64,000 nt of DNA from an uncultured Lysobacteraceae bacterium (GTDB taxonomy: Bacteria > Pseudomonadota > Gammaproteobacteria > Xanthomonadales > Xanthomonadaceae). A program made the translations under genes and the position numbers. Below the pieces are notes generated by a model that made no database searches, was not told the DNA's origin, and saw nothing but the letters and a program-made list of their open reading frames with translations. The stretch covers positions 1-64,000 of the forward strand of contig CAKZGB010000009.1 in assembly GCA_936911875.1 (NCBI GenBank), written 5' to 3'. This document shows, one piece after another, positions 53,298 to 62,656 of this stretch; within the stretch, counting starts at the first letter, position 1; each line of letters opens with the position of its first letter.

Positions 53298-54608
53298 ATG
53301 GCCGTGCTACCATCGAACATTCCGCAAAAAACGGTCTGTTTCTACGTGTTTTTGTATCAATTGCATGAAATGGGGCGCGCGTGGCTGGCGCCCATGACTT
53401 ACTGGGCCGATGCGGCCGCCAAGATGTATTCGTCGCCGGGCAGTTGGCTGTCCGGCATGCCCAATGCACCTCGCATTGCGGCCGGCTATGAACTGCTCTA
53501 TCGCTTAGGCAAGGATTACTCCAAGCCCGAGTTCCGCATCAAATCCGTCATGGTCGATGAGCGCGAGTATCCTGTTGTCGAACGCGAGGAACTGCGCAAG
53601 CCGTTCTGTCGTCTGCTGCGGTTTAAGCGCTACTCCGATGAGCTTGCCGGCGTCACCGATCTGAAGGATGATCCGGCCGTTCTGGTGGTTGCGCCGTTGT
53701 CCGGCCATCATGCCACTTTGCTGCGCGATACCGTGCGCACGCTGTTACGTGATCACAAGGTCTACATCACCGACTGGACCGATGCTCGCATGGTACCGCT
53801 GTCCGAGGGCCCTTTCCATCTCGACGATTACATCGATTACGTGCAGGAATTTATCCGCCTGATCGGTGCACGCAATCTGCACGTGATTTCGGTGTGCCAG
53901 CCGACAGTGCCCGTCCTTGCTGCGATCTCGCTGATGGCAGCCCGTGGCGAAGAGACCCCGCTCAGCATGACCATGATGGGCGGTCCGATCGATACGCGCC
54001 AAAGCCCGACACAGGTCAATGACCTGGCCTACCGCCGCCCGATCTGGTGGTTCGAGAACAATCTCGTGCAGCCGGTGCCTGCCAATTATCCGGGCCGCGG
54101 TCGCCGCGTTTATCCCGGCTTTTTGCAGCACATGGGCTTTGTCGCCATGAATCCGGAACGGCACGCGATGTCGCATGTTGAGTTCTATGAGCACCTGGTC
54201 CGTGGCGATCTCGAAGACGCGCAATCGCATCGCGAATTCTACGATGAGTACAACGCCGTGCTCGATCTCGCCGGCGAATATTATCTGGACACCGTCCGTA
54301 TCGTGTTCCAGGAACATCGTCTGCCACTGGGCACATGGAGTGTTCGTGGCGAGCTGGTGCAGCCGGCTACGATCGGTCGCACGGCCCTGCTGACGATCGA
54401 GGGCGAGCTCGACGACATCTCCGGTGCCGGCCAGACCCAAGCCGCACATCAGTTGTGCACCGGTATTGCCAAGTCGCATCGTCAGCACATGACGGTCGAA
54501 GGCGCGGGCCACTACGGCATTTTCAGCGGCCGGCGTTGGCGCACGCAGGTGTATCCGGTGGTTCGCGAGTTCATTCGCAAGTACCAGGAACAACCGATCA
54601 AAAAGTAA
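53298..54608 (+). CDS. phaZ: intracellular polyhydroxyalkanoate depolymerase
   Basis: A 436-residue alpha/beta-hydrolase family protein of the PHA depolymerase group: FLYQLHEMGRAWLAPMTYWA, AAGYELLYRLGKDYSKPEF, VVAPLSGHHATLLRDTVRTL, HVISVCQPTVPVLAAISLMA (Cys nucleophile in VCQP) and the catalytic His near VEGAGHYGIFSG. It mobilises stored polyester granules. ATG at 53298 is chosen; starts nearer LYQLHEM are possible. Confidence 0.92.
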   Translation: MAVLPSNIPQKTVCFYVFLYQLHEMGRAWLAPMTYWADAAAKMYSSPGSWLSGMPNAPRIAAGYELLYRLGKDYSKPEFRIKSVMVDEREYPVVEREELRKPFCRLLRFKRYSDELAGVTDLKDDPAVLVVAPLSGHHATLLRDTVRTLLRDHKVYITDWTDARMVPLSEGPFHLDDYIDYVQEFIRLIGARNLHVISVCQPTVPVLAAISLMAARGEETPLSMTMMGGPIDTRQSPTQVNDLAYRRPIWWFENNLVQPVPANYPGRGRRVYPGFLQHMGFVAMNPERHAMSHVEFYEHLVRGDLEDAQSHREFYDEYNAVLDLAGEYYLDTVRIVFQEHRLPLGTWSVRGELVQPATIGRTALLTIEGELDDISGAGQTQAAHQLCTGIAKSHRQHMTVEGAGHYGIFSGRRWRTQVYPVVREFIRKYQEQPIKK

Positions 54609-54612
54609 CAGA

Positions 54613-54640
54613 AAAGCCCGGCAATTGCCGGGCTTTTTGC
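54613..54640 (+). terminator. rho-independent terminator after phaZ
   Basis: AAAAGCCCGGCAATTGCCGG continues as a perfect palindrome ending GGGCTTTTTG; it can act in both directions, serving the convergent HAAS gene as well. Confidence 0.9.
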
Positions 54641-54683
54641 TGATGCGCGATATTTAGCTGTGCGGCGCGATGCGCTGTGCGAA

Positions 54684-55640
54684 TTAGTCGCGGATCACCA
54701 GCAGGTTTTTGGCCAATGCACCGTGCCACTTGCCGACCCAGCGGGCCAAGTGCAGCAGCAACAAGGTGCACAGTACGCCGAGCAGGATAAAGATCGGCAA
54801 CATCACCCAACCCGAAGTCGTGAGATCGGTGCCCAGGATCTGGATGTGGCTCATGTTGACGACCACGCCATCGATCTGAAACTCACCGAACAATGCAGCA
54901 ATTGGTGTCAGCAGGAATGACAGTGCCATCGCGAGCAGACAGATACTGACACTGAAATAGATCACACCCAACGGCAGCATCAGCAGCAGATACAACATGG
55001 TGCTCCACGTGCGGGGGTCGGTAAAGAAGCCCTTGATACGCGGAATCCAGCCGGTGCGCGAAGGATCTTTGGGCAGCGCAGGACGGCGCGGCATGCGCAC
55101 GCCAAGTAAGGCTTCGACGATACGGCCTTCGACCAGTGCCAGGATGCGGATACTGCCTAAGAACAGGATCAGCAACGGAATGCCAAAAATCAGAACGATG
55201 GTGCCGATCGAAACGCTGATACCCGTAATCACGTATGCAAAGTAAAACATACCGGTCCACACCGAAAGCAGCATGTAGAACAGCGAGCCATAGGCGTGCG
55301 GATCCAGCAGCACATTGAACAGGCGGCGGAACCAGCCGGGCTGTCGGTCATTGACCGTGATGCGCGGTTTCGCCGCGGGTTGAATCGCAGCCTGCACGGC
55401 GGCGTCGGTCTCGCGGTAATTGCCCGCGACTTCCTGCGGTGTGCCGTAGTCGTTCAGGACCTTGGCCATGACTTCGGATTCACTCAATGCGGCGTTGTCG
55501 GCAATAGCGGCGCGCAGGTAGTCCTCGCTGTCAAACAGCGCGTCCTGGATCATGGCGGGATCGCTGCCGCGCAAAGCCTCGCGCAGTTGTGCCAGGAATT
55601 CCGCCATGGTGCGGGGGGACAGTGGATTAACAGTATTCAT
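54684..55640 (-). CDS. HAAS/DUF1700-type membrane protein
   Basis: A 318-residue protein. The N-terminal helical domain (FLAQLREALRGSDPAMIQDA through VLNDYGTPQEVAGNYRETDA) is the HAAS signalling domain, followed by about five to six membrane helices. HAAS proteins are usually encoded next to a PadR regulator and are thought to sense envelope state; the mechanism is unknown. Its ATG overlaps the PadR gene stop as ATGA. Confidence 0.85.
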   Translation of the reverse strand: MNTVNPLSPRTMAEFLAQLREALRGSDPAMIQDALFDSEDYLRAAIADNAALSESEVMAKVLNDYGTPQEVAGNYRETDAAVQAAIQPAAKPRITVNDRQPGWFRRLFNVLLDPHAYGSLFYMLLSVWTGMFYFAYVITGISVSIGTIVLIFGIPLLILFLGSIRILALVEGRIVEALLGVRMPRRPALPKDPSRTGWIPRIKGFFTDPRTWSTMLYLLLMLPLGVIYFSVSICLLAMALSFLLTPIAALFGEFQIDGVVVNMSHIQILGTDLTTSGWVMLPIFILLGVLCTLLLLHLARWVGKWHGALAKNLLVIRD

Positions 55641-56011
55641 GACAGACCTGGCTCCAATACGGCGTCAATGGAATTGCGGGTGGCGAACCACGTTTGTGAC
55701 CAGTGCTCCAGCACGGTGCGGCCATCGTTCGTGATGGTGTAGTAACGGCGCGGGGGGCCTGATTGCGATGGCTCGATCATGCTCGACAGCAAACCTGCCG
55801 TCTCGAGATTGCGCAGCACCGGGTACAGCGCGCTTTGCTTGCCGGCCAACACGCCGCCTGCCTGCTGCTCGAGCTGTTTGGCAATCTGGTAGCCGTATAG
55901 GGGCTCGGGCGCGTGTGCAAGCACCGCGAGTAAAGTCAGCGACACAGTGCCCGATGCGAGTTCTTTCTGGAACTTGCGGATGTGCGCTTCAAGATCTAAT
56001 GAGCTGGTCAT
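55637..56011 (-). CDS. PadR-family transcriptional regulator
   Basis: A 124-residue winged-helix regulator: LLAVLAHAPEPLYGYQIAKQ, GKQSALYPVLRNLETAGLLS and GPPRRYYTITNDGRTVLEHW are the PadR hallmarks. ATG at 56011; the upstream open frame is rejected because it has no family match. Probably autoregulates and controls the coupled HAAS gene. Confidence 0.93.
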   Translation of the reverse strand: MTSSLDLEAHIRKFQKELASGTVSLTLLAVLAHAPEPLYGYQIAKQLEQQAGGVLAGKQSALYPVLRNLETAGLLSSMIEPSQSGPPRRYYTITNDGRTVLEHWSQTWFATRNSIDAVLEPGLS

Positions 56012-56036
56012 TTGCGGACGCCTAGATGGGCTTCTA

Positions 56037-56059
56037 ACTACACTTAAGTTAATAGTAGT
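56037..56059. promoter_or_regulatory. possible PadR operator
   Basis: ACTAC (56037-56041) and GTAGT (56055-56059) form an inverted repeat with a 13-base AT-rich spacer, 26 bases before the PadR start. Confidence 0.35.
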
Positions 56060-56821
56060 GCTTAGTTCAACATAGTGAATATGCCGGAAGTCACGACCCG
56101 TGCATTTATGGCCCTTAAGCCCCCCCCCAGTAGCTTTGACTGGTGCTCGAAACTGCCTAAATACGCCGACAAGTAAGTCGGAACCCTTAGTACTGAATGG
56201 GGCATCCGTGCAAATGATGACTTGCATTGAGATTCGCATAAGGCGCCGGATCCTGCGCCAACCAAGTGGACACCCTCGGCTTCCTGCTGCTGTGAACGAG
56301 CTGACAAAGCGTTGGGAGTTGATCTGGCAGAACTAGGAATCGCACATCCAAGTTCGCGCTGAAAACTAGGTACACCAAAAACAACTGTAGATGGCGACCA
56401 TACAAAAACATCACTGGATCGTTCTTGAATCGATTCTGCAATACGGCTAAGGCAGCTCGAGTAATTGCAGAGCGTCAGACAACTGTCTATGGTCTGAGGC
56501 ATAGAGGCATCACCGAAACTGCCGGAACGCAAGCAGTCGAGCAGCAACGCAGCGAAGTAGCAAGCAGGCGGCAGGGTAGCGATTCCTCCACTGACTACCG
56601 CCCATTTCAATCACGATGCAATACAGGCGCCTGGAACATGAGAGACACTTCAGAAGTCGAATTGTTAATTGATCCTGACGCGCGAAGAGCCCCGGCGTTA
56701 GAAATAGAATTGGGGTGCAATAGTGGGTTAAATCAATGACAGGCTAAATGACCTAACCCGTTAAAAGATCTTGAGCATTCACTTTTGTGCTCTAAACAGG
56801 TATACCGTCGCACTAGCCAAA
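56060..56821. other. long stretch with no supportable gene
   Basis: About 760 bases, less GC-rich than the chromosome. Open frames exist on both strands (e.g. 56062-56610 minus and 56425-56739 plus) but neither has a recognisable domain, ribosome-binding site or natural composition. A run of nine C at 56120-56128 and an inverted repeat GGGTTA/TAACCC (56725-56730 and 56753-56758) are the only structures noticed. Probably decayed or foreign DNA. Confidence 0.5.
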
Positions 56822-56850
56822 TTGATCAGAATGCTGGTTTTGCCTAGTAT
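56822..56850 (+). promoter_or_regulatory. candidate promoter of the secreted-protein gene
   Basis: TTGATC (56822-56827) and TAGTAT (56845-56850) with a 17-base spacer, 33 bases before the ATG at 56884. Confidence 0.4.
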
Positions 56851-56883
56851 TGAGTTCTGATATCTTGGAAAGGGCCAGAAGAG

Positions 56884-57827
56884 ATGAGAACTTCAATTTT
56901 TCCAAAGTTGAGCGCAATTGCTATTCTGTTTACTGGCGTCACGGCAAACGCTCAAGTGACAACCAAGAGCAATGGAGTGATTGCCATTGATTCGAATGTT
57001 CATGGAATCCCCATGATCTCTGAGGTGAGAATTCTCGGCAATGCTGTAATGCGCTATGACAATGCCGGCGCAGGTTTCCAAATGACGGGAAGAAGTAGCG
57101 CAGGCAACGCTTACAATCCCACTCAGGCAGGGGACTGTAGGCAAAATCCATCTCAAATTCTTTCGCTTTCATCAAATTGGACGCCAGCAGGTCTCGCACT
57201 TCCCTCATCTAACGGGTCCTTTTCTCAGTAGCGCCAAGAAACTACAACGAAGTAACGAGCTGCCCTATTGCCGGGGGACCTGTGTTGCCTTTTAAATTTG
57301 AATTTGGAGCAGCATTGGGCGACGGAGTAGCTATGCCCAAGGAAGGCATGCTGCTGGATTTATCCTATACGCGCAATCAGGGTGGGGAGATACTCGATAA
57401 GAGTCAATCAGAGGCCCCGACTATATTCCCATTAGCGGATGTGTTTCCCTTCGCATTTAGCAGTACAGATGGCGTAACAATTACGCCATTTAACGTAAAT
57501 GTCGGTGGCAACCTCACAAATGACATTAGACAGTGGCCACTGACAACTAACCATTATGGAACCGGGAAAGTGGTAATGGCGTGCACTAGTAGCCAGTCAA
57601 ACTGCATTGCACTATATTCACGAAAAACAACCACCCTTATATTTAGTCATCGTACTGGCGTCAATTACAATCTTTCAATGCTCACGCTAACAATCGATTC
57701 CCAAGGCGTAATTAGTGATTACCTCACTCACAGAGCACGAAAGATAATGGCTGTTGGAACTCCTAATACAATCAAATGGGTTATTTCTCAAGCAAATTCG
57801 AACATACAGGACTGGGGTGATCTATGA
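56884..57827 (+). pseudogene. secreted protein of unknown function, split by a frameshift
   Basis: The first frame starts MRTSIFPKLSAIAILFTGVT with a signal peptide cut near ANAQ and stops at 57229-57231. The second frame is already open from 57213 and runs on as VAPRNYNEVTSCPIAGGPVL and then PFKFEFGAALGDG to 57827. One base lost or gained around CCTTTT (57218-57223) would join them into a protein of about 310 residues, with no overlap conflict. No domain is recognised; several Cys (DCRQNP, TSCPIA, ACTSSQSNC) suggest disulfides. AT-rich and unlike flanking genes. It could instead be a real two-gene arrangement or a sequencing error. Confidence 0.55.
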
Positions 57828-57931
57828 AACAACTTATAAACATATTGCATTCGATGTGTTGATGCTTTGAACGCCACTAGTTCACTCTATTTGTCTAATC
57901 ATCGGTATCAAAATTTAGTGAAATTCATTGA

Positions 57932-58759
57932 ATGAGCCAGACTTTGAAAAACCTGCGCCAGAATCTGAAGAAAATAGCCCCTTTATACCGGCTCGTTGGG
58001 TTTGTCAGACTGGCGCAGTTTAAGCGCGAACTTAAGCGAGCGCAGTTTGAATATGACCGAATGAACGCCTCGGATATTCCGCCTCCCAAGCTTCGTTACC
58101 GTGTCCACCGAGCTTTGGATCTTCGCAGCTACGAAACACTTGGGAATGAGGTCTCAGATGCTATAGTTGCGACAATTAAGCGAATCAATATTGAGACAGA
58201 CGGTAAAGATATTCTGGATTTTGCATCCGGGCCCGGAAGAGCAGCTAAATGGCTGAAAAAAAAGTTGCCCGGGATCAATCTGACCGGAAGCGATATTGAT
58301 CGTGAAGCCATAGAATGGGCCTCAACGAACTTGCCCCATGTCGGAGCTTTCGTTGTCAACGATTATCGTGCGCCGACAGAATTTAGTGAAGAGCAGTTCG
58401 ACCTCATCTACAGCATTTCGCTTTTCACGCATCTTGATGAAAAGTTACAAGACGAATGGCTGAAAGAGTTGCATCGAATCTTAAAAAAAGGCGGATACCT
58501 GCTAGCGACGACTCATGGGCAATTTGCACAAAGCACATGCACCGATGCTGAGTGTACACAGTTGGCGGTCAAAGGCTTTGTATTCAGGCAAGATCACTCC
58601 GGAATGCTCAAGCTTGATGGACTCCCGGACTTTTATCAGACCGCTTTTCACACTGTTGAATATGTCAGTCGACACTGGGGACAATGGTTTGAGATTGTTG
58701 AACATATTGAAGGCGGAATTAGCGGTCATCAGGACTTAGTCGTAATGCGCCGCGCTTGA
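57932..58759 (+). CDS. class I SAM-dependent methyltransferase (AT-rich island)
   Basis: A 275-residue protein with a basic helical N-terminus and a methyltransferase domain: DILDFASGPGRAAKWLKKKL (motif I), NLTGSDIDREAIEWA, FDLIYSISLFTHLDEKLQDE and LHRILKKGGYLLATTHGQFA. It resembles methyltransferases found in polysaccharide or natural-product loci; substrate unknown. Codon use is visibly less GC-rich than the genes on either side, suggesting acquisition. The ORF is intact. Confidence 0.85.
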   Translation: MSQTLKNLRQNLKKIAPLYRLVGFVRLAQFKRELKRAQFEYDRMNASDIPPPKLRYRVHRALDLRSYETLGNEVSDAIVATIKRINIETDGKDILDFASGPGRAAKWLKKKLPGINLTGSDIDREAIEWASTNLPHVGAFVVNDYRAPTEFSEEQFDLIYSISLFTHLDEKLQDEWLKELHRILKKGGYLLATTHGQFAQSTCTDAECTQLAVKGFVFRQDHSGMLKLDGLPDFYQTAFHTVEYVSRHWGQWFEIVEHIEGGISGHQDLVVMRRA

Positions 58760-58925
58760 GCTTGAGCTACAAAGACAAGCTTATGCACCAGCGGCTCAGT
58801 TAGCTCGGATAGGAATGAGTTCCAGGATCATTTTCGCAGCTCTAACCTATTGAGCTATTTCATTTTTCTATCGGACTCTTAATCCGTTAGACTGGAACGA
58901 CTGCCCGCCGAGGACTCCTTCGACC

Positions 58926-59858
58926 ATGCGTTATCACGCCTTGCTCACTGCCCTGCTGATGGGTGGACTGACTGCCTGCACCACGCTATCCACGCCAACT
59001 GTTGCGACCGCGCCCGCCACTTCGGCCATCCCGCAACGCAGCACCGATGAGATTCTGAAATCGACCACCGCTGCCGACTGGCGCACCGTGGCTCCTGAAA
59101 ATCTGATGCTGATGGATGTCGGCGGCAAGACGGTGATGATTGAGCTGGCGCCCTCGTTTGCGCCCGCGCATGTCGCCAACATCCGCACACTGACGCGTAA
59201 CGGCTACTGGGATGGTCTCGCTATCCTGCGCTCGCACGAGAACTATGTCGTGCAGTGGGGCGATCCGAACGACGAGGATCCCAAGCTCAAACGTTCTACC
59301 GGCACCGTCAACAATCAGATTCCGGCCGAATATGAGCGCCCGCTGCAGGGTCTCGAATTTAAGGCCCTGCCCGATGTCGATGGCTGGGCCCGCACGGCCG
59401 GTTTTAGCGAAGGCTTTGCCGCCGCCAGCGATGGCCATTCGGCCTGGCTCACCCATTGCTACGGTGCCGTCGGTGTCGGTCGTGGTAATCCACCGGACAG
59501 TGGCGATGGCAGTTCGCTGTACGTCGTGATTGGTCAGGCCCCACGCAATCTCGACCGCAATATCACGGTGGTCGGTCGCGTCTTGAGCGGCATGGAAGTT
59601 CTCACTCCCCTGCCCCGCGGCACCGGTCCATTGGGCTTTTACGAGAAGGCCGAACAACGCACGCCGCTGACCCGCGTGCGCATGGCCTCCGAAGATCCTT
59701 CCGCGCCGCGCCTGCAAGTCCTTCGTACGGATAGTGCGGCCTTTGCTGAGCTGACCGAGAATCGCCGCAATCGCCGCGATACCTGGTACGTACGTCCTGC
59801 CGGCTATACCAATATCTGCAATGTCACGGTGCCGTTCCGCACCGCTCCCGCAAACTGA
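58926..59858 (+). CDS. lipoprotein cyclophilin-type peptidyl-prolyl isomerase
   Basis: A 310-residue lipoprotein (lipobox GLTAC) with a cyclophilin domain: VMIELAPSFAPAHVANIRTL, LAILRSHENYVVQWGDPN, then a long insertion, and SSLYVVIGQAPRNLDRNITV then VGRVLSGMEVL. Several residues of the classical active site differ (no FHR..F motif), so isomerase activity is uncertain. Six bases separate it from the DUF885 gene. Confidence 0.85.
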   Translation: MRYHALLTALLMGGLTACTTLSTPTVATAPATSAIPQRSTDEILKSTTAADWRTVAPENLMLMDVGGKTVMIELAPSFAPAHVANIRTLTRNGYWDGLAILRSHENYVVQWGDPNDEDPKLKRSTGTVNNQIPAEYERPLQGLEFKALPDVDGWARTAGFSEGFAAASDGHSAWLTHCYGAVGVGRGNPPDSGDGSSLYVVIGQAPRNLDRNITVVGRVLSGMEVLTPLPRGTGPLGFYEKAEQRTPLTRVRMASEDPSAPRLQVLRTDSAAFAELTENRRNRRDTWYVRPAGYTNICNVTVPFRTAPAN

Positions 59859-59864
59859 GAACGA

Positions 59865-61691
59865 ATGAACATGTCTTTATCCAAACTGCTGCTGGCCACG
59901 ACCATTGCTGCCGCTCTCGGCACCGCTGTACCTGCGACGGCGCCGGCTAAATCCCCTGCTGCCAAGTCGGCGACTGCTGCCAAAGTCACCGTGGACAGCA
60001 AGGTGAAATCGCAGTTCGATGCACTGACCAAGGAATGGTATGAGCAGTCGATGCTGTTGAGCCCGATCAACGCCACGCAACAGGGCGACCATCGTTACGA
60101 CGACCGTATTGATGACCTTTCGGCTGCCGGCCGCAACAAGGGTCTGGCCTTTAGCAGGAATTTACTGGCACGACTGGACAAGCTGCCGTTGAATAAGCTC
60201 TCGCGCGAAGATCAGGTCGATGCGCTGATTCTCAAGAACGATCTGCGCTCCAATATTTTCTCGTCCGAGACGCTGCAGTCCTGGGCCTGGGATCCGCAGA
60301 TTTACAGCGGCATTGCCGGTAGTGCGATCTATGGCCTGATGGCTCGCGATTACGCACCGATCGAACAACGTATGCAGTCGGCGATCACGCGCATTGGTCT
60401 GATTCCGCAGATTCTGCAGCAGGCCCGCGAAAATCTGGACCCGGCACGCGTACCGAAAACTCACGCAGAGACCGTCGCCAGACAAAATCAGGGTCTGCTC
60501 GATCTGATCGACAACTACATCACGCCGAACATGGAATCGCTCAACGCGGCCGATCAGGCCCGTATGAATGATGCGGTGGCCAAGCTCAAAGTTGCAGTGG
60601 ATGAGCACCAGAAGTGGCTCGATGGCACGCTAGTTCCGAACGCCAAGGGGGACTTCCGACTGGGCGCCAAGCTGTATGACCAGAAGCTCAAGTACTCGCT
60701 GAACTCCGAGTTATCCCGTCAGGAAATCGGTCGTCGCGCCGAGGCTGAAATGACCCGCGTACGCAAGGACATGTACAGCATTGCGCAGAAAGTACTGAAG
60801 GACCGCAAGGATTTGTATCTGGGCAGCAAGCCGTCCGAGGCACAGCAGCAAAAGGCCATTGAGGCGGCGCTGGAACTGGCCTACGCCGACAAGCCCGCAC
60901 GCGAAGACCTGGTCCCGTTTGCCAGGCAAACGCTGCAGGAAGCTACTGATTTTGTCCGTACGCACAATTTGGTGACCATGCCCGAGGCGCCGGTCGAGAT
61001 CATTCTGATGCCCAAGTTCCAGCAGGGCTTCTCGGTGGCTTACGCCGATTCTCCGGGCCCGCTGGATAAGGGCCAAAAGACTTTCTATGCCGTCTCTCCC
61101 ATCCCCGAGGAGTGGACGGATACACAAGTCGATTCGTTCCTGCGCGAATACAACAAGCGCATGATCCACCTGCTTTCAATCCACGAGGCCATGCCGGGTC
61201 ACTATCTCGAAGGCGCCTTCTCCGCTCGGAATCCGTCGCTGATCCGCGCCGTCAATCGCTCGGGCCTGTTTGCCGAAGGCTGGGCTGTCTATACCGAAGA
61301 CATGATGCGCAAGGCCGGCTATCTGAATAACGACCCGCTGTTCCACCTGATGCAGCTGAAGTTCTATCTGCGCACCATCTCGAACTCGATCCTGGATCAG
61401 GGCGTGCACGTCAACAACTGGACGCGTGAACAGGCGATGGATCTGATGACCCGTCGTGCCTTCCAGCAGGAACGCGAAGCGGCAGGCAAGTGGGTCCGGG
61501 CACAACTGTCCTCGACCCAGCTACCCACCTATTTTGTGGGCGTGCAGGAACAGTACGACATGCGTCGCGCTGCCGAAAAGGCCTGGGGCAAGAACTTCAA
61601 GCTCAAGGAATATCACGACAAGGTCCTGAGCTACGGCGCACCCGCTCCGCGCTTTGTGCGCGAACTGATGCTGGGTGAACCGATCCGCTAA
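59865..61691 (+). CDS. secreted DUF885 family protein (putative metallopeptidase)
   Basis: A 608-residue protein with an N-terminal signal region (SLSKLLLATTIAAALGTAVP). The DUF885 hallmark HEAMPGHYLEGAFS lies around residue 444, with EGWAVYTEDMMRKAGYL downstream, a zinc-peptidase-like arrangement (HExxxGH plus distant Glu). Many proteobacteria have several such periplasmic proteins; substrates are unknown. Probably co-transcribed with the preceding isomerase. Confidence 0.9.
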   Translation: MNMSLSKLLLATTIAAALGTAVPATAPAKSPAAKSATAAKVTVDSKVKSQFDALTKEWYEQSMLLSPINATQQGDHRYDDRIDDLSAAGRNKGLAFSRNLLARLDKLPLNKLSREDQVDALILKNDLRSNIFSSETLQSWAWDPQIYSGIAGSAIYGLMARDYAPIEQRMQSAITRIGLIPQILQQARENLDPARVPKTHAETVARQNQGLLDLIDNYITPNMESLNAADQARMNDAVAKLKVAVDEHQKWLDGTLVPNAKGDFRLGAKLYDQKLKYSLNSELSRQEIGRRAEAEMTRVRKDMYSIAQKVLKDRKDLYLGSKPSEAQQQKAIEAALELAYADKPAREDLVPFARQTLQEATDFVRTHNLVTMPEAPVEIILMPKFQQGFSVAYADSPGPLDKGQKTFYAVSPIPEEWTDTQVDSFLREYNKRMIHLLSIHEAMPGHYLEGAFSARNPSLIRAVNRSGLFAEGWAVYTEDMMRKAGYLNNDPLFHLMQLKFYLRTISNSILDQGVHVNNWTREQAMDLMTRRAFQQEREAAGKWVRAQLSSTQLPTYFVGVQEQYDMRRAAEKAWGKNFKLKEYHDKVLSYGAPAPRFVRELMLGEPIR

Positions 61692-61716
61692 GTCCGCAAA
61701 CGCATTGCTGCAAAAC

Positions 61717-61748
61717 GAAAACGGGTGTCGATTGCGACACCCGTTTTC
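61717..61748. terminator. bidirectional rho-independent terminator
   Basis: A perfect 14-bp stem: GAAAACGGGTGTCG (61717-61730), loop ATTG, CGACACCCGTTTTC (61735-61748). It lies between the convergent DUF885 and DMT genes. Confidence 0.92.
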
Positions 61749-61766
61749 TATTGCCTGCTGCGGAAA

Positions 61767-62648
61767 CTACGCTTGCCGCTGACTGATGAATACACTCAGC
61801 AGAATCATGCCGCAGGCCACCGCCATGCTCCAGGTTAAAGGCTCGCGCAGGAAGATCCAGGCCCACGTCACCGCAAACAGCGGAATCAGATACGTAACCG
61901 TCGATGCGCGCGAGGCCCCAATGCGGGCAATGAGCCGGTAATACAGCACGAAGGCAATGCCCGAACACACCAAGCCAAGACCGATGGTCGCAAACCATGC
62001 CGTCTGACTGACCGCATGCTGCGGCCATTGCCGGATTGCAAACGGCGCCAGCATGATTGCCGAACAGACCAAGGTCGAGCACGCTACCGCACCGGACGGC
62101 AAATGCGAGAGATGCCGCTTGACCCAGTTGATACCGAGACCATACAGCGCTGCAGCCGTCACACCGGCAGCGACCGGCCAACCGAAATGCGCACCGTCCG
62201 TTTTGCCCGATGCGAGCACGATCACGCCGGCGAAGCCCAGCAGCAGCGCCAACATGCGTTTAAGCGTGGTGGACTGGCCAAAGAACAGCACGCCGGCCAG
62301 CGCCGTGAACAGAACCGTCATCGCATTGGCAATCGACGAGACGCCCGCCGGTGCCCGTTCCGCCGCCCATGCAAACAGAGCAAACGGAATCGCAGTGTTC
62401 ACGGCACCGATGCCGAAGAGCTTGGGCCACAGGCTTAACGGGAACTGTGCTTTAGCCTTGAGGAGAAACGGCAACAGCAGGGCGCCACCGAACAGAACCC
62501 TTAAAAAGGCCACCGGCAAGGCACCGAACTCCGGCGCGGCGATGCGCATAAACAGGAACGAGGCGCCCCAGATCGCGCCGAGCAACAGCAGCTCGCCGTT
62601 ATCCAGCAGGCGATTATCGGCGACGGGAGATGTATTCATGGTGGCCAT
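61767..62648 (-). CDS. DMT-family (EamA) exporter
   Basis: A 293-residue membrane protein with ten helices in two EamA repeats: LLLLGAIWGASFLFMRIAAP at the start of repeat 1 and GLVCSGIAFVLYYRLIARIG with VTYLIPLFAVTWAWIFLREP in repeat 2. Exports metabolites or drugs; substrate unknown. ATG at 62648 or 62639. Confidence 0.9.
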   Translation of the reverse strand: MATMNTSPVADNRLLDNGELLLLGAIWGASFLFMRIAAPEFGALPVAFLRVLFGGALLLPFLLKAKAQFPLSLWPKLFGIGAVNTAIPFALFAWAAERAPAGVSSIANAMTVLFTALAGVLFFGQSTTLKRMLALLLGFAGVIVLASGKTDGAHFGWPVAAGVTAAALYGLGINWVKRHLSHLPSGAVACSTLVCSAIMLAPFAIRQWPQHAVSQTAWFATIGLGLVCSGIAFVLYYRLIARIGASRASTVTYLIPLFAVTWAWIFLREPLTWSMAVACGMILLSVFISQRQA

Positions 62649-62656
62649 TGCGGTTC

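Noticed and set aside
56062..56610. 182-codon minus-strand frame in the gene-poor stretch
   Set aside because: No recognisable domain, no ribosome-binding site, unlike real proteins in composition.
56725..56758. GTTAAAT and ACCTAAC pair as a possible attC
   Set aside because: The cores are in the wrong order for attC on either strand, and no arms are present.
58795..58860. tRNA-like sequence on the minus strand (D-arm-like AGCTCAATAGGTTAGAGC)
   Set aside because: No acceptor stem, anticodon arm or GTTCGA T-loop can be paired; probably chance.
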